Below the pieces are notes generated by a model, which did not search any database, was not told the DNA's origin, and worked only from the letters and a program-made list of their open reading frames with translations. The translations under genes and the position numbers were made by a program. From contig DIDB01000199.1 of NCBI GenBank assembly GCA_002417905.1, positions 1 through 14,852 on the forward strand: a stretch of DNA of 14,852 bases. The letters run 5' to 3'. The DNA comes from Pseudomonadaceae bacterium UBA5811 (GTDB lineage: Bacteria > Pseudomonadota > Gammaproteobacteria > Pseudomonadales > Pseudomonadaceae). This document shows positions 1 to 8,053 of this stretch, piece by piece. Position 1 is the first letter of the stretch, and each line of letters starts with the position of its first letter.

Positions 1-161
1 AGGCAGCGCATCAGCATCGGAATGGCCACCAGCACCCCGGTCTGCTCGGGCGAAAAGCCCAGCCGGGCAAAATACAGTGCAAAAAACGGCGCCGTTGCCC
101 CCAGCAGGGCGAAATAAAAAAAGTAGAAGCCGGACAGCCGCCAGTAAGGCAGTGAAGACAT
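1..161 (-). CDS. MFS transporter, N-terminal fragment (runs off the left edge)
   Basis: The first 53 or so codons of an inner-membrane transporter are present; the rest lies outside the window. The protein begins MSSLPYWRLSGFYFFYFALL and continues with a hydrophobic first helix and the loop ARLGFSPEQTGVL. This looks like the start of the MFS_1-like / phenylpropionate-permease-like family. The ATG at 161 is preceded by a good ribosome binding site, GGGAGG, a few bases upstream. It lies 39 bases downstream of the aroC stop on the same strand, so it is probably co-transcribed with aroC. As I recall, an MFS gene also follows aroC in Pseudomonas. The substrate cannot be read from this fragment. 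Confidence 0.75.
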   Translation of the reverse strand, partial: MSSLPYWRLSGFYFFYFALLGATAPFFALYFARLGFSPEQTGVLVAIPMLMRC

Positions 162-200
162 GAGCCCTCCCGGCCGGAGCCTGCCGCCCCGGCCCAGATC

Positions 201-1292
<1,092 letters not shown>

Positions 1293-1329
1293 GCACGTGC
1301 TCCGAAATCCGCCTCAGGAAAGGGGCCGC

Positions 1330-1335
1330 ATTATA
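1330..1335 (-). promoter_or_regulatory. Candidate -10 box of the aroC promoter
   Basis: On the minus strand this reads TATAAT within GCTATAATGCG, a perfect sigma-70 -10 hexamer about 40 bases before the aroC ATG. No convincing -35 hexamer sits 16-18 bases further upstream, so an activator or other contacts may help. The rest of the 115-base gap between aroC and the divergent hydrolase shows no other clear site. Confidence 0.55.
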
Positions 1336-1407
1336 GCGGGGCTTTCAGGGAAAGACTGTCCCGGGCCATACTGGCCACTGCCTGTCCGGCCCCACGGAAC
1401 CACCGCC

Positions 1408-2373
1408 ATGCGCCTGATCACCGCCCTGCTGGCTATCCTGCTGCTTGCCCTGCCCGGCCCGGCCATGGCGGCCAGCACCCTGCGCCAGCAGACCCTGCGC
1501 CTCGATACCGACAGCGGCACCCTGTACGGCACCCTGCTCTATCCGCCCACGGCCACACCGCCACCAGTGGCCCTGCTGATTGCCGGCTCCGGACCCACCA
1601 ACCGCGACGGAAACAACAGCTGGGCCCGCAACAACAGCCTGAAACTGCTGGCCCAGTCGCTGGGCCAGCGCGGTATCGCCACCCTGCGTTATGACAAGCG
1701 CGGCGTAGAAGCCAGCTATGAGGCCGGGCCAGATGAACGTCGCTTCAGTGTCGGGCGCTTTACCCTGGATGCCGTGGAGTGGAGTCGCCAGCTGCTGGCC
1801 AGCGGCCGCTTTTCCAGACTGGTGCTGATTGGCCACAGCGAGGGTGCCCTGATTGCCAGTCTGGCCGCCCGTGAGGCCGGTGCGGCAGCGGTCATCAGCA
1901 TTGCCGGCAGTGGCCGCCCCATTGACCAGTTGCTGCTGGAACAGCTGCAACAGCGTCCCCTGCCGCCACTGCTGCAGGGGTACAGCCAGTGGCTGATCCA
2001 GGAGCTGGATGCGGGCCGGCCCCACAGCAATGTGCCTCCGGCCCTGATGGACCTGTTCCGTCCCAGTGTACAGCCGTACCTGATCAGCCTGTTTCACCAG
2101 GACCCGGCCAGGGCCTTTGCGGCATTGCAGGTGCCCACCCTGATCATCCAGGGCCGCAATGACATCCAGGTCAGCGAACAGGATGCCCTGGCCCTAAAAC
2201 AGGCCCGGCCGGAAGCCCGGCTGCGGCTGATCGAAGGCATGAATCATGTGCTGCGCATCGTACCACCTGATCTGGCCCAGCAACGGGCCAGCTACGCCAA
2301 CCCCAACCTGCCCATTGCCTGGGAGCTGCCACAGATTATTGCGGACTTCATCAAAAATCTGCCCCAAAAATAA
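1408..2373 (+). CDS. Secreted alpha/beta hydrolase (EstD/YqkD-like serine hydrolase)
   Basis: A 321-residue serine hydrolase, probably an esterase or peptidase-like enzyme of the periplasm. The N-terminus MRLITALLAILLLALPGPAMA is a typical Sec signal peptide with cleavage expected after AMA, which fixes the start at this ATG although the open frame extends upstream. The nucleophile elbow GHSEG puts the catalytic Ser at 144. GRND supplies Asp252 and GMNH supplies His280, completing the triad. The strand and loop LLIAGSGPTNRDGNN (57-70) form the probable oxyanion-hole region. The fold is complete, with no insertion or truncation. It is divergent from aroC, and its ribosome binding site is weak (GGAA). 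The substrate is unknown. The Pseudomonas aroC locus has, as I recall, a similar hydrolase here. Confidence 0.9.
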   Translation: MRLITALLAILLLALPGPAMAASTLRQQTLRLDTDSGTLYGTLLYPPTATPPPVALLIAGSGPTNRDGNNSWARNNSLKLLAQSLGQRGIATLRYDKRGVEASYEAGPDERRFSVGRFTLDAVEWSRQLLASGRFSRLVLIGHSEGALIASLAAREAGAAAVISIAGSGRPIDQLLLEQLQQRPLPPLLQGYSQWLIQELDAGRPHSNVPPALMDLFRPSVQPYLISLFHQDPARAFAALQVPTLIIQGRNDIQVSEQDALALKQARPEARLRLIEGMNHVLRIVPPDLAQQRASYANPNLPIAWELPQIIADFIKNLPQK

Positions 2374-2445
2374 CCGGCCCACTGGCCAGCCCGGACCGGC
2401 TGCCGCATGATCCGGCCGTTTCTACTCCAGAGCCCCGGGACTGCC

Positions 2446-3222
2446 ATGAGCGAAACCAGTGCACCAGCCACAACCGGCCCGCCAGAGCAGCTGCCGCCAC
2501 CACTGCCCGCCATCGACTGGCCCGAACTGACAGCCGGACAGTTCAGCCTGCTCTGCCTGCCCGCCCTGCCCACCGATGCCCACACCGGACTGCGCCCGCT
2601 GCGCTTTCTCCGGCTGGGTCAGGCCGAGTGCCATACGCCGGAATTCAGCCTGCTGTCCCTGGATGCCCAGACCCCGCAGCAGACCGCCGGGCGCAACCAG
2701 CTGGAGGTCCGGGTCGACCATCGCAGCCACCAGGTCTGCCTGGCCGAGCCGCTGCTGGTCACCGAGCCACCCAATCACGGACTGGGACGTTTCCTGCTGG
2801 CCCAGGGTATCCAGTGGGCCATCCAGCACTGGCCTGATTACCAGCTGGAGCGTATGGCCCTGCCCGCCAGCGCTGTTCCTTCAGAAAGCGACCGGCTGCG
2901 CCGGGATAATGCCCTGCAAAGCCAGGGCTTTCAGATCACCTATGAAGAGGAAGGGCTGGCCTGGCTGGACAGCGGGCCAGTCAGCAGCCTGAATCCGCAC
3001 TGGAACCAGGAGCGGGTCCAGCGGCTCGGGCTGCTGGAGGCCGCCGGCCTGCTGGAGCAGGCGGACCAGCTCCGGACCCGGCAGCAGAAAGAAGTCCGCC
3101 AGCTGGGCCAGCAGCTGGACAGCCTGCGCCATGAGGAAAACGCCCTGCGTTTTGCTATCGGCTGCCTGATTGTGTTTACCCTGTTTCAGGCCGTTCTTCT
3201 GGTATGGATGGCGGTCAGCTAG
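2446..3222 (+). CDS. Tail-anchored protein of unknown function with a possible degenerate GNAT-like domain
   Basis: A 258-residue protein that I do not recognise by name; a similar gene sits in this position in Pseudomonas. The N-terminus is proline-rich and probably disordered (1-30). Residues about 60-175 resemble a GNAT acetyltransferase fold: [15 protein letters not shown] (111-125) looks like the acetyl-CoA loop and helix, and [13 protein letters not shown] (152-164) like the closing N-x-A...GF element. This is a resemblance only. Residues 195-234 are charged, Gln/Leu-rich and likely a coiled coil. Residues 235-256 are one hydrophobic helix at the extreme C-terminus, giving a tail-anchored topology with the bulk in the cytoplasm. 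I chose the ATG at 2446 (GGGA upstream); an in-frame ATG at 2407 would add 13 residues. Its stop overlaps the 3' end of prmB by 8 bases. Confidence 0.8.
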   Translation: MSETSAPATTGPPEQLPPPLPAIDWPELTAGQFSLLCLPALPTDAHTGLRPLRFLRLGQAECHTPEFSLLSLDAQTPQQTAGRNQLEVRVDHRSHQVCLAEPLLVTEPPNHGLGRFLLAQGIQWAIQHWPDYQLERMALPASAVPSESDRLRRDNALQSQGFQITYEEEGLAWLDSGPVSSLNPHWNQERVQRLGLLEAAGLLEQADQLRTRQQKEVRQLGQQLDSLRHEENALRFAIGCLIVFTLFQAVLLVWMAVS

Positions 3223-4144
3223 TCTCAGGCTGCAGCCGCTGGCGGAAAAGTGCCTGGTGCTCGCGGCACTGGCGGGCCGTCAGCAGGAAAACACCGTGCC
3301 CGCCATTGCGGAACTCCAGCCAGGTAAAGTCCACCTCCGGATACAGGGCCATGACATGCGCCTGGCTGTTGCCCACTTCCACAATCAGCACCCCACGCTC
3401 GTAAAGATGATCAGCCGCCCCGGCCAGCAGCCGCCGTATCAGATCCAGCCCGTCATGCCCGCAGGCCAGCGCCATGGCCGGCTCATGGCGGTACTCCTCG
3501 GGCATTCCGGCAAAATCCTCGGCATCCACATAGGGCGGGTTGGCCACAACCAGATCAAAACGCTGGCCGGGCAGACCGTCGAACAGGTCGCCCTGTACGC
3601 TGTATACCCGGCCCTCCAGTTCGTGCAGCTCGATATTCTGGCTGGCCACTTCCAGCGCCGGGAAGGAAATATCGCTGAGTACCACCTCTGCCTCAGGGAA
3701 TTCATAGGCACAGGCAATGCCGATGCAGCCCGAACCAGTACACAGGTCGAGAATCCGCCCCGGATCGGCATCCAGCCAGGGACCAAAACGACGGCGGATC
3801 AGCTCAGCAATTGGTGAGCGGGGTACCAGCACATGCTCATTGACCCGGAACAGCAGGTCACAGAACCAGGCCTGGCCAAGCAGGTAGGCCACCGGCACCC
3901 GCTCCTCGATACGCCGCTGCAGCAGGCCCTGCAGATGGCTGCGCTCGGCATCTTCCAGCTGGCAGTCCAGATAGGCGTCCTCCACATCCCAGGGCAGGAA
4001 CAGCGCCCCCAGCACCAGCTGGCGGGCCTCGTCCCAGGCGTTGTCCGTGCCGTGACCAAAATACAGCTGTTCGCTGTGGAAACGGGTTACCGCCCAGCGG
4101 ATATGATCACGCAGGGTCCGCAGGCGCGAGGTTGATACACTCAA
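3215..4144 (-). CDS. prmB: Ribosomal protein uL3 N5-glutamine methyltransferase
   Basis: An SAM-dependent methyltransferase that modifies a glutamine of ribosomal protein L3 (Gln150 in E. coli) during 50S assembly. The 309 residues match the usual length. Hallmarks distinguishing PrmB from PrmC are [12 protein letters not shown] (29-40), [13 protein letters not shown] (78-90) and [12 protein letters not shown] (105-116). The SAM-binding loop is [10 protein letters not shown] (133-142) and the glutamine-binding catalytic motif is NPPY (202-205). The C-terminus [16 protein letters not shown] is also typical. The start is a TTG: no ATG or GTG is available in the conserved N-terminal region, and GGAG lies 8 bases upstream of the TTG. 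The downstream gene on the other strand overlaps its 3' end by 8 bases. Confidence 0.96.
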   Translation of the reverse strand: MSVSTSRLRTLRDHIRWAVTRFHSEQLYFGHGTDNAWDEARQLVLGALFLPWDVEDAYLDCQLEDAERSHLQGLLQRRIEERVPVAYLLGQAWFCDLLFRVNEHVLVPRSPIAELIRRRFGPWLDADPGRILDLCTGSGCIGIACAYEFPEAEVVLSDISFPALEVASQNIELHELEGRVYSVQGDLFDGLPGQRFDLVVANPPYVDAEDFAGMPEEYRHEPAMALACGHDGLDLIRRLLAGAADHLYERGVLIVEVGNSQAHVMALYPEVDFTWLEFRNGGHGVFLLTARQCREHQALFRQRLQPETS

Positions 4145-4291
4145 GGGGCAGGCTCCGGAAAAAGCTTATTTTAGCCAATAGACGCATTTTCTTCTGTGTG
4201 ACCATTGCCGAAACTGGCCAGTCTTGCACAGTATTTACCACTGCATGTACTGAGGCCACTTCCCAGCCCCGATACCGATCAAGGAGTCCCC
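4145..4291. promoter_or_regulatory. Divergent promoter region between prmB and the isochorismatase-like gene
   Basis: This 147-base gap is more AT-rich than its surroundings at 4160-4200. Toward prmB, TAAAAT (4168-4173 on the minus strand) is a fair -10 box with no good -35. Toward the plus-strand operon, TTGCAC (4224-4229), a 16-base spacer and TGTACT (4246-4251) form a moderate sigma-70 match. Both assignments are tentative. The clear ribosome binding site AAGGAG at 4281-4286 serves the gene starting at 4292. Confidence 0.35.
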
Positions 4292-4900
4292 ATGTCCAGG
4301 ATCCAGACCATGCTTCAGCTCAGCGGCCGCAACTACGCACCGGCCCGGCTGGCCAGTGCCACCCTGCTGGTGATTGATGCGCAGGAAGAGTACCGGTCTG
4401 GCGTGCTGGCCCTGCCCGGACTGGAGGGTGCCCTGCAGGAGATCACAGCCCTGCTGGCCGCTGCCCGCCAGGCAGGAACTCCGGTAGTTCATGTCCACCA
4501 TCTGGGCATCAGCGGTGGCCTGTTCGATCCCCAGGCGCTGCGGGGCCAGATCATGCCCGAAGCCGCCCCGCTACCGGGAGAAACCGTGATCGCCAAACGA
4601 CTGCCCAATTCGTTCAGTGGTACCGACCTGCACGAGCAGCTGCAGCAGCTTGGCCGGGTAGACCTGATTGTCTGTGGCTTCATGACCCATTCCAGTGTCA
4701 GTACCACTGTCCGGGCAGCCAAGGATCATGGCTACCGCTGTACCCTGGTGGACCGGGCCTGTGCTACCCGTGATCTGCCTGCGGGTACGGATCAGGTTAT
4801 CAGTGCCCTCCAGGTCCATCAGGTGGAAATGACCGCCCTGGCAGACAATTTTGCCGTCTGCGTACCGGACTGCCGGACCCTGCTGGCACAGGGGGACTGA
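4292..4900 (+). CDS. Isochorismatase-family cysteine-hydrolase homolog with Ser at the nucleophile position
   Basis: A 202-residue single-domain protein of the isochorismatase/nicotinamidase-like family. These are cytosolic hydrolases of amides, or in some branches of isochorismate. The family Asp is at 29 in LLVIDAQEEY and the Lys at 102 in IAKRLPNSFSGTDL. The nucleophile segment reads GFMTHSSVSTTVRAA (129-143), where relatives normally have THMCV. The expected Cys is therefore Ser135, codon AGT, one base from TGT. The start at 4292 is fixed by AAGGAG 5 bases upstream. The next gene begins one base after the stop, so the two are probably translationally coupled. The substrate is unknown. The missing Cys leaves open reduced activity, a serine nucleophile, or a binding-only role. 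Confidence 0.92.
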   Translation: MSRIQTMLQLSGRNYAPARLASATLLVIDAQEEYRSGVLALPGLEGALQEITALLAAARQAGTPVVHVHHLGISGGLFDPQALRGQIMPEAAPLPGETVIAKRLPNSFSGTDLHEQLQQLGRVDLIVCGFMTHSSVSTTVRAAKDHGYRCTLVDRACATRDLPAGTDQVISALQVHQVEMTALADNFAVCVPDCRTLLAQGD

Positions 4901-4901
4901 C

Positions 4902-5477
4902 ATGCGCAACCGGATCCCTGATGACGATGATCTGGCTGCCTTCCGTGCAGAACTGCAGGGCGTTACCCCCATCCGTCATGACCAGGCCGAAACCGGCCGC
5001 CCCAGGACAGACCGCCGGCAACTGGCCACCCGGCGGGCCAATGCCAGCCAGCCAGCCAGCCCGGAGCGGGTGATTGATGGCCTGTCCGACCTGTTTGTGA
5101 TTGATGCAGGCGCTGAAGACCCGCTGTACTGGGCCCGGGATGGCGTACAGGACAGCCAGATGCGGCGCCTGAAGGCGGGCCAGATCATCTTCGACGGCAG
5201 CCTCGACCTGCATGGACTGAAAGTCGAGAGCGCCCGCGCCCAGCTCTGGAGCTTTCTGGCTGAAGCCTGCCGCCATGAAATCCGCTGTGTACAGGTGACC
5301 CACGGCAAGGCGGCCCGGCTGGATGGCCGCAAGCCGCTGATCAAAAGCCACGTCAATACCTGGCTGCGCCAGCACTCCCGGGTACTGGGCTTTACATCCT
5401 GCCTGCCACGCCACGGTGGAACCGGAGCCGTTTATGTGCTGCTGCGCCGGACCCTGCTGGAGGGCCGTGACGAATAG
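4902..5477 (+). CDS. Smr-domain endonuclease (SmrA/SmrB type)
   Basis: A 191-residue cytosolic protein with a charged N-terminal extension and a C-terminal Smr domain. Smr proteins are nucleases; E. coli SmrB cuts mRNA at collided ribosomes. Visible motifs are LDLHG (101-105), whose D-L-H is the catalytic signature, VTHGKA (132-137) in place of the usual HGKG/HGRG, and [15 protein letters not shown] (169-183). The C-terminal motif resembles E. coli SmrA (YdaL), while the position next to prmB resembles SmrB, so no symbol is assigned. The ATG follows the previous stop by one base, with AGGGGGA as the ribosome binding site inside the upstream gene. Proximity to prmB, another ribosome-related gene, is consistent with a translation-linked role. 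Confidence 0.92.
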   Translation: MRNRIPDDDDLAAFRAELQGVTPIRHDQAETGRPRTDRRQLATRRANASQPASPERVIDGLSDLFVIDAGAEDPLYWARDGVQDSQMRRLKAGQIIFDGSLDLHGLKVESARAQLWSFLAEACRHEIRCVQVTHGKAARLDGRKPLIKSHVNTWLRQHSRVLGFTSCLPRHGGTGAVYVLLRRTLLEGRDE

Positions 5478-5498
5478 GCCTGACCGCCCGGGGCTTGC

Positions 5499-5551
5499 CA
5501 GGTGGCCAGGCCGCCCGTACCCTGCCCGCTCAAGGCCCCGGAGGCCACCTG
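5499..5551 (+). other. Inverted repeat in the smr-folE gap, possible RNA hairpin in the folE leader
   Basis: CAGGTGGCC at 5499-5507 is exactly complementary to GGCCACCTG at 5543-5551. Inside it, GGCC at 5509-5512 can pair with GGCC at 5534-5537. There is no U-tract after the stem, so it is not a classic terminator. The stem ends just before the folE ribosome binding site (AAGG, 5557-5560). It could be a processing site, a weak terminator for smr, or a leader structure. In GC-rich sequence some of this is expected by chance. Confidence 0.4.
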
Positions 5552-5569
5552 TCTGCAAGGTTTCCTGAT

Positions 5570-6115
5570 ATGACGCTTGAACAACACTACGCTGCGATAC
5601 TCGAACAGCTGGGCGAGGACATCACCCGCGAAGGGCTGATCGACACGCCGAAGCGGGCTGCAAAAGCCATGCAGTACCTGTGCAGGGGCTACGGCCAGAC
5701 CCTGGAGGAAGTCACCAACGGCGCACTGTTCAGTTCGGATAACAGTGAAATGGTCCTGGTCCGGGATATCGAGCTGTACTCGCTGTGCGAGCACCATATC
5801 CTGCCTTTCATCGGCAAGGCCCATGTAGCCTATATGCCCAACGGCAAGGTTCTCGGACTGTCCAAGGTGGCGCGGATCGTGGACATGTACGCCCGCCGGC
5901 TGCAGATCCAGGAGAATCTGACCCGGCAGGTTGCCGAGGCGATAGAGCAGGTCACTGGTGCGGCAGGCGTAGCCGTAGTCATTGAGGCCCGCCATATGTG
6001 CATGATGATGCGCGGGGTCGAAAAACAGAACTCGGTCATGGTGACCTCGGTCATGCTGGGCCAGTTCAGGGAAAATGCCAGTACCCGCGCCGAGTTTCTT
6101 GGCCTGGTCCGATGA
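5570..6115 (+). CDS. folE: GTP cyclohydrolase I (type IA)
   Basis: Converts GTP to 7,8-dihydroneopterin triphosphate, the first step of tetrahydrofolate (and pterin) synthesis, as a cytosolic zinc-dependent multimer. The 181 residues match the shorter Pseudomonas-type enzyme, which lacks the N-terminal extension of E. coli FolE (222 residues). Zinc ligands Cys73 and His76 lie in LCEHHILPF, and Cys144 in [25 protein letters not shown] (98-112) and QENLTRQ are family signatures. The ATG is preceded by AAGG at a 9-base spacing. It lies 92 bases after the Smr gene and 82 bases before cowN, all on one strand. This is the Zn-dependent form, not the Zur-controlled FolE2/type IB. Confidence 0.97.
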   Translation: MTLEQHYAAILEQLGEDITREGLIDTPKRAAKAMQYLCRGYGQTLEEVTNGALFSSDNSEMVLVRDIELYSLCEHHILPFIGKAHVAYMPNGKVLGLSKVARIVDMYARRLQIQENLTRQVAEAIEQVTGAAGVAVVIEARHMCMMMRGVEKQNSVMVTSVMLGQFRENASTRAEFLGLVR

Positions 6116-6124
6116 TGGCAGGCC

Positions 6125-6140
6125 TGTCGGCCGAATGACA
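6125..6140. promoter_or_regulatory. Palindromic operator TGTCG-N6-TGACA upstream of cowN (CooA-like site)
   Basis: The 16 bases TGTCGGCCGAATGACA form an imperfect palindrome. They fit TGTCR-N6-YGACA, the form I recall for the target of CooA, the heme-based CO sensor of the CRP/FNR family. They also satisfy the looser NifA pattern TGT-N10-ACA. A NifA/sigma-54 reading is unlikely because no GG-N10-GC element lies between the site and the gene, and only 57 bases separate them. The centre is about 43 bases upstream of the start site expected from the -10 candidate at 6163-6168, which is class II activator geometry. Regulator identity is inference; no such regulator is in the window. Confidence 0.5.
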
Positions 6141-6162
6141 GACACCCCAGGCTCCGGCTGAC

Positions 6163-6168
6163 TAAAGT
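6163..6168 (+). promoter_or_regulatory. Weak -10 candidate of a cowN promoter
   Basis: TAAAGT matches TATAAT at 4 of 6 bases. The -35 position (6140-6145) does not resemble TTGACA, as is often the case at promoters that need a class II CRP-family activator. The palindrome at 6125-6140 would overlap this -35 region. Without that context the hexamer would not be worth noting. Co-transcription from the folE promoter is the alternative. Confidence 0.3.
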
Positions 6169-6197
6169 TTTTTCCTCATTCAGCTGGGGAAAACACG

Positions 6198-6497
6198 ATG
6201 ACTCTGGAGTGTGGCTGCAACAAGAACCGGGACCGCTATGTCAGTTTCGAAGGCATTGACTGTGACGGCAATGCCCGGCGCATCATGGAGCTGATTGACC
6301 AGCATCTGGCCATTCCGGGGCGCAACAACCGGTTCTGGGAATACTTCTGCAAGAAACGCGAGGGGGGCTCAGGCCCCAGACCGGATGACCTGTTCCTGAT
6401 TCATGCCAATATCAACCAGGTCCGCGAGCTCTTTGAAACCTGGAATGACCAGGCAGCCCTGCAGCTGCTGGAACAGCTGGAGGAAGAGTGCTGCTGA
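6198..6497 (+). CDS. cowN: CowN, protein sustaining nitrogen fixation in the presence of CO
   Basis: A 99-residue soluble protein of the CowN family. In Rhodospirillum rubrum CowN is required for N2-dependent growth when carbon monoxide is present, and work in Gluconacetobacter showed that it protects nitrogenase from CO inhibition. The family core is recognisable: RYVSFEGIDCDGNARR (13-28), the short central NNRFWEYF (43-50), DDLFLIHANINQVRELFE (63-80) and the C-terminal LLEQLEEECC (90-99) with its double Cys. A short N-terminal segment carrying Cys5 and Cys7 precedes the core. The ribosome binding site GGGGA lies 7 bases before the ATG. No nif genes are visible here, so the organism is inferred, not shown, to be a diazotroph. 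The assignment is from memory of the family pattern. Confidence 0.87.
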   Translation: MTLECGCNKNRDRYVSFEGIDCDGNARRIMELIDQHLAIPGRNNRFWEYFCKKREGGSGPRPDDLFLIHANINQVRELFETWNDQAALQLLEQLEEECC

Positions 6498-6505
6498 AAA
6501 CCCCT

Positions 6506-6537
6506 CCCGGAATCCCCGGCTAATGGATTCTGCCGGG
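6506..6537. terminator. Hairpin between the convergent cowN and fleQ ends
   Basis: CCCGGAATCC (6506-6515) pairs with GGATT (6525-6529) and CCGGG (6533-6537), with a 3-base bulge, across a 9-base loop. It lies in the 44-base gap between two converging genes. For fleQ (minus strand) the stem is followed after 5 bases by TTTT, which fits a weak intrinsic terminator. On the plus strand no U-run follows. Confidence 0.4.
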
Positions 6538-6541
6538 CGGC

Positions 6542-8011
6542 TCAAAGCTCTTCCAGCCCCTCGCGCCGGCTGATGCCGTATTTGCGCATCTTTTCCACCA
6601 GCGTGGTCCGGCGGATCCGCAGTCGCTCGGCCGCCCGGGCCACAACGCCACTGGCCTCATCCAGGGCCTGCTGGATCAGGCTCTGCTCCAGGCTTCCAAG
6701 GTACTCTTTCAGGTCTAGTCCCTCTTCCGGCAGTTGCGCTGCAACCGAAGCATCCACCTCCAGAGGCTCTGCAATGGCTGCGCGCTCCTGCAGCTGCTCA
6801 CTCAGGCCTGCCGCAAACTGCGCCTCATCATCCGGAATATGCCGGAACTTGGCTGGCAGCTCGGCCACACCAATGACCCCGAACGGATGCAGGATGGCCA
6901 TCCGCTCGACCAGATTGGCCAGCTCCCGGACATTCCCTGGCCAGCCATGCTGGCAGAGCGACATGATGGCAGCCGGGTTAAAACGGATGGACCCGCGTTT
7001 TTCATGCTCCAGACGGGAAACCAGATCATTCAGCAACAGCGGAATATCATCAACCCGCTCGCGCAGCGCCGGCATTTCGATCGGGAACACATTCAGGCGG
7101 TAATACAGGTCCTCCCGGAAACTGCCCTCTTCAATCATTTTCTCCAGGTTTTTATGGGTTGCCGCAATGATCCGTACATCAACTGTCTGGGTACGGTTGC
7201 TGCCGACCCGCTCGTAGGTACGCTCCTGCAGAACCCGCAGCAGCTTGACCTGCATCGGCAGGGGCATGTCACCAATTTCATCCAGAAACAGGGTCCCGCC
7301 ATTGGCCAGTTCGAAACGGCCAACCCGGGAAGAAATGGCCCCGGTGAAAGCACCCTTTTCGTGGCCAAACAGCTCGCTTTCCAGCAACTCGGCCGGAATG
7401 GCTCCACAATTGACCGGAACAAAGGGCGCCTCACGGCGACGGGAATGATAATGCAGGTTGCGGGCGACCACTTCCTTGCCCGTGCCCGATTCACCCAGAA
7501 TCAGCACGCTGGCCTCGGTATCGGCCACCTGCTGCATCATCTGGCGCACCTGATGAATGGCACGGCTGGTACCCACCAGACTGCGGAACAGATCCAGCTC
7601 GCGGCGAACACCACGCCCGCTGGCCTCGGCATACATTTCCCGGTAAATCTGGGCCCGGTGCAGCACATCCAGCAGCTGGCCGTACCCCGGAAAAGAGTCC
7701 AGACTGGCCAGCACCCGGTAACGCAGATCCTCAGGCCAGTCCACGCCGGACTGGCTGCCCAGCATCACCAGCGGCAGATGCTCATCCAGCTGGCTGCCCA
7801 GCTGCCGGGCCAGATCAACCACCGAACCGGAACCAGGCCGGCCCACCAGCGCACAGAGAAAGCTCTCTCCGGTGCAACCCGCCGTACCCTGCAGCCAGTC
7901 CTGACTGCCACAAACCACATGGCTTTCCCCCAGGAAACCGAGAATTACGGACAGGTCGTGACGATGACCCGGGTCATCATCAATCAGCAGAATCTTGCTT
8001 TCGCGCCACAT
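6542..8011 (-). CDS. fleQ: Flagellar master regulator FleQ, sigma-54 enhancer-binding protein
   Basis: Activates sigma-54 flagellar promoters and, in Pseudomonas, controls biofilm polysaccharide genes in response to c-di-GMP and FleN. The 489 residues show an N-terminal FleQ (receiver-like) domain starting [13 protein letters not shown], and an AAA+ domain with Walker A GESGTGKE (173-180), the sigma-54 loop GAFTGA (220-225) and Walker B LFLDEIGD (241-248). A C-terminal Fis-type helix-turn-helix spans about 455-480 ([20 protein letters not shown]). The c-di-GMP pocket appears kept: LFRS 141-144, Arg184 and Arg333; the glutamate I recall at the ExxxR position is Asp329. It lies downstream of the fliT-like gene and has its own candidate promoter with a FleQ box. 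The other polar flagellar genes are absent from the window. Confidence 0.97.
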   Translation of the reverse strand: MWRESKILLIDDDPGHRHDLSVILGFLGESHVVCGSQDWLQGTAGCTGESFLCALVGRPGSGSVVDLARQLGSQLDEHLPLVMLGSQSGVDWPEDLRYRVLASLDSFPGYGQLLDVLHRAQIYREMYAEASGRGVRRELDLFRSLVGTSRAIHQVRQMMQQVADTEASVLILGESGTGKEVVARNLHYHSRRREAPFVPVNCGAIPAELLESELFGHEKGAFTGAISSRVGRFELANGGTLFLDEIGDMPLPMQVKLLRVLQERTYERVGSNRTQTVDVRIIAATHKNLEKMIEEGSFREDLYYRLNVFPIEMPALRERVDDIPLLLNDLVSRLEHEKRGSIRFNPAAIMSLCQHGWPGNVRELANLVERMAILHPFGVIGVAELPAKFRHIPDDEAQFAAGLSEQLQERAAIAEPLEVDASVAAQLPEEGLDLKEYLGSLEQSLIQQALDEASGVVARAAERLRIRRTTLVEKMRKYGISRREGLEEL

Positions 8012-8053
8012 CGCTTTTGCATTCCAGTGCAGAAATAAAGCCAGCGCACAGCA

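Noticed and set aside
4215..4230. TGGCCAGTCTTGCA as a sigma-54 promoter upstream of the isochorismatase-like gene
   Set aside because: The GG and GC elements are separated by 8 bases where sigma-54 needs 10, so the spacing is wrong.
6125..6140. The same 16 bases read as a NifA upstream activator sequence
   Set aside because: TGT-N10-ACA does match, but no GG-N10-GC sigma-54 element lies between the site and cowN, and the distance is shorter than usual for an enhancer. Kept as a second possibility in the cowN finding.
6734..8038. Long plus-strand open frame opposite fleQ (about 430 codons)
   Set aside because: It is the antisense shadow of fleQ; its product is Gln- and His-rich with no recognisable domain.
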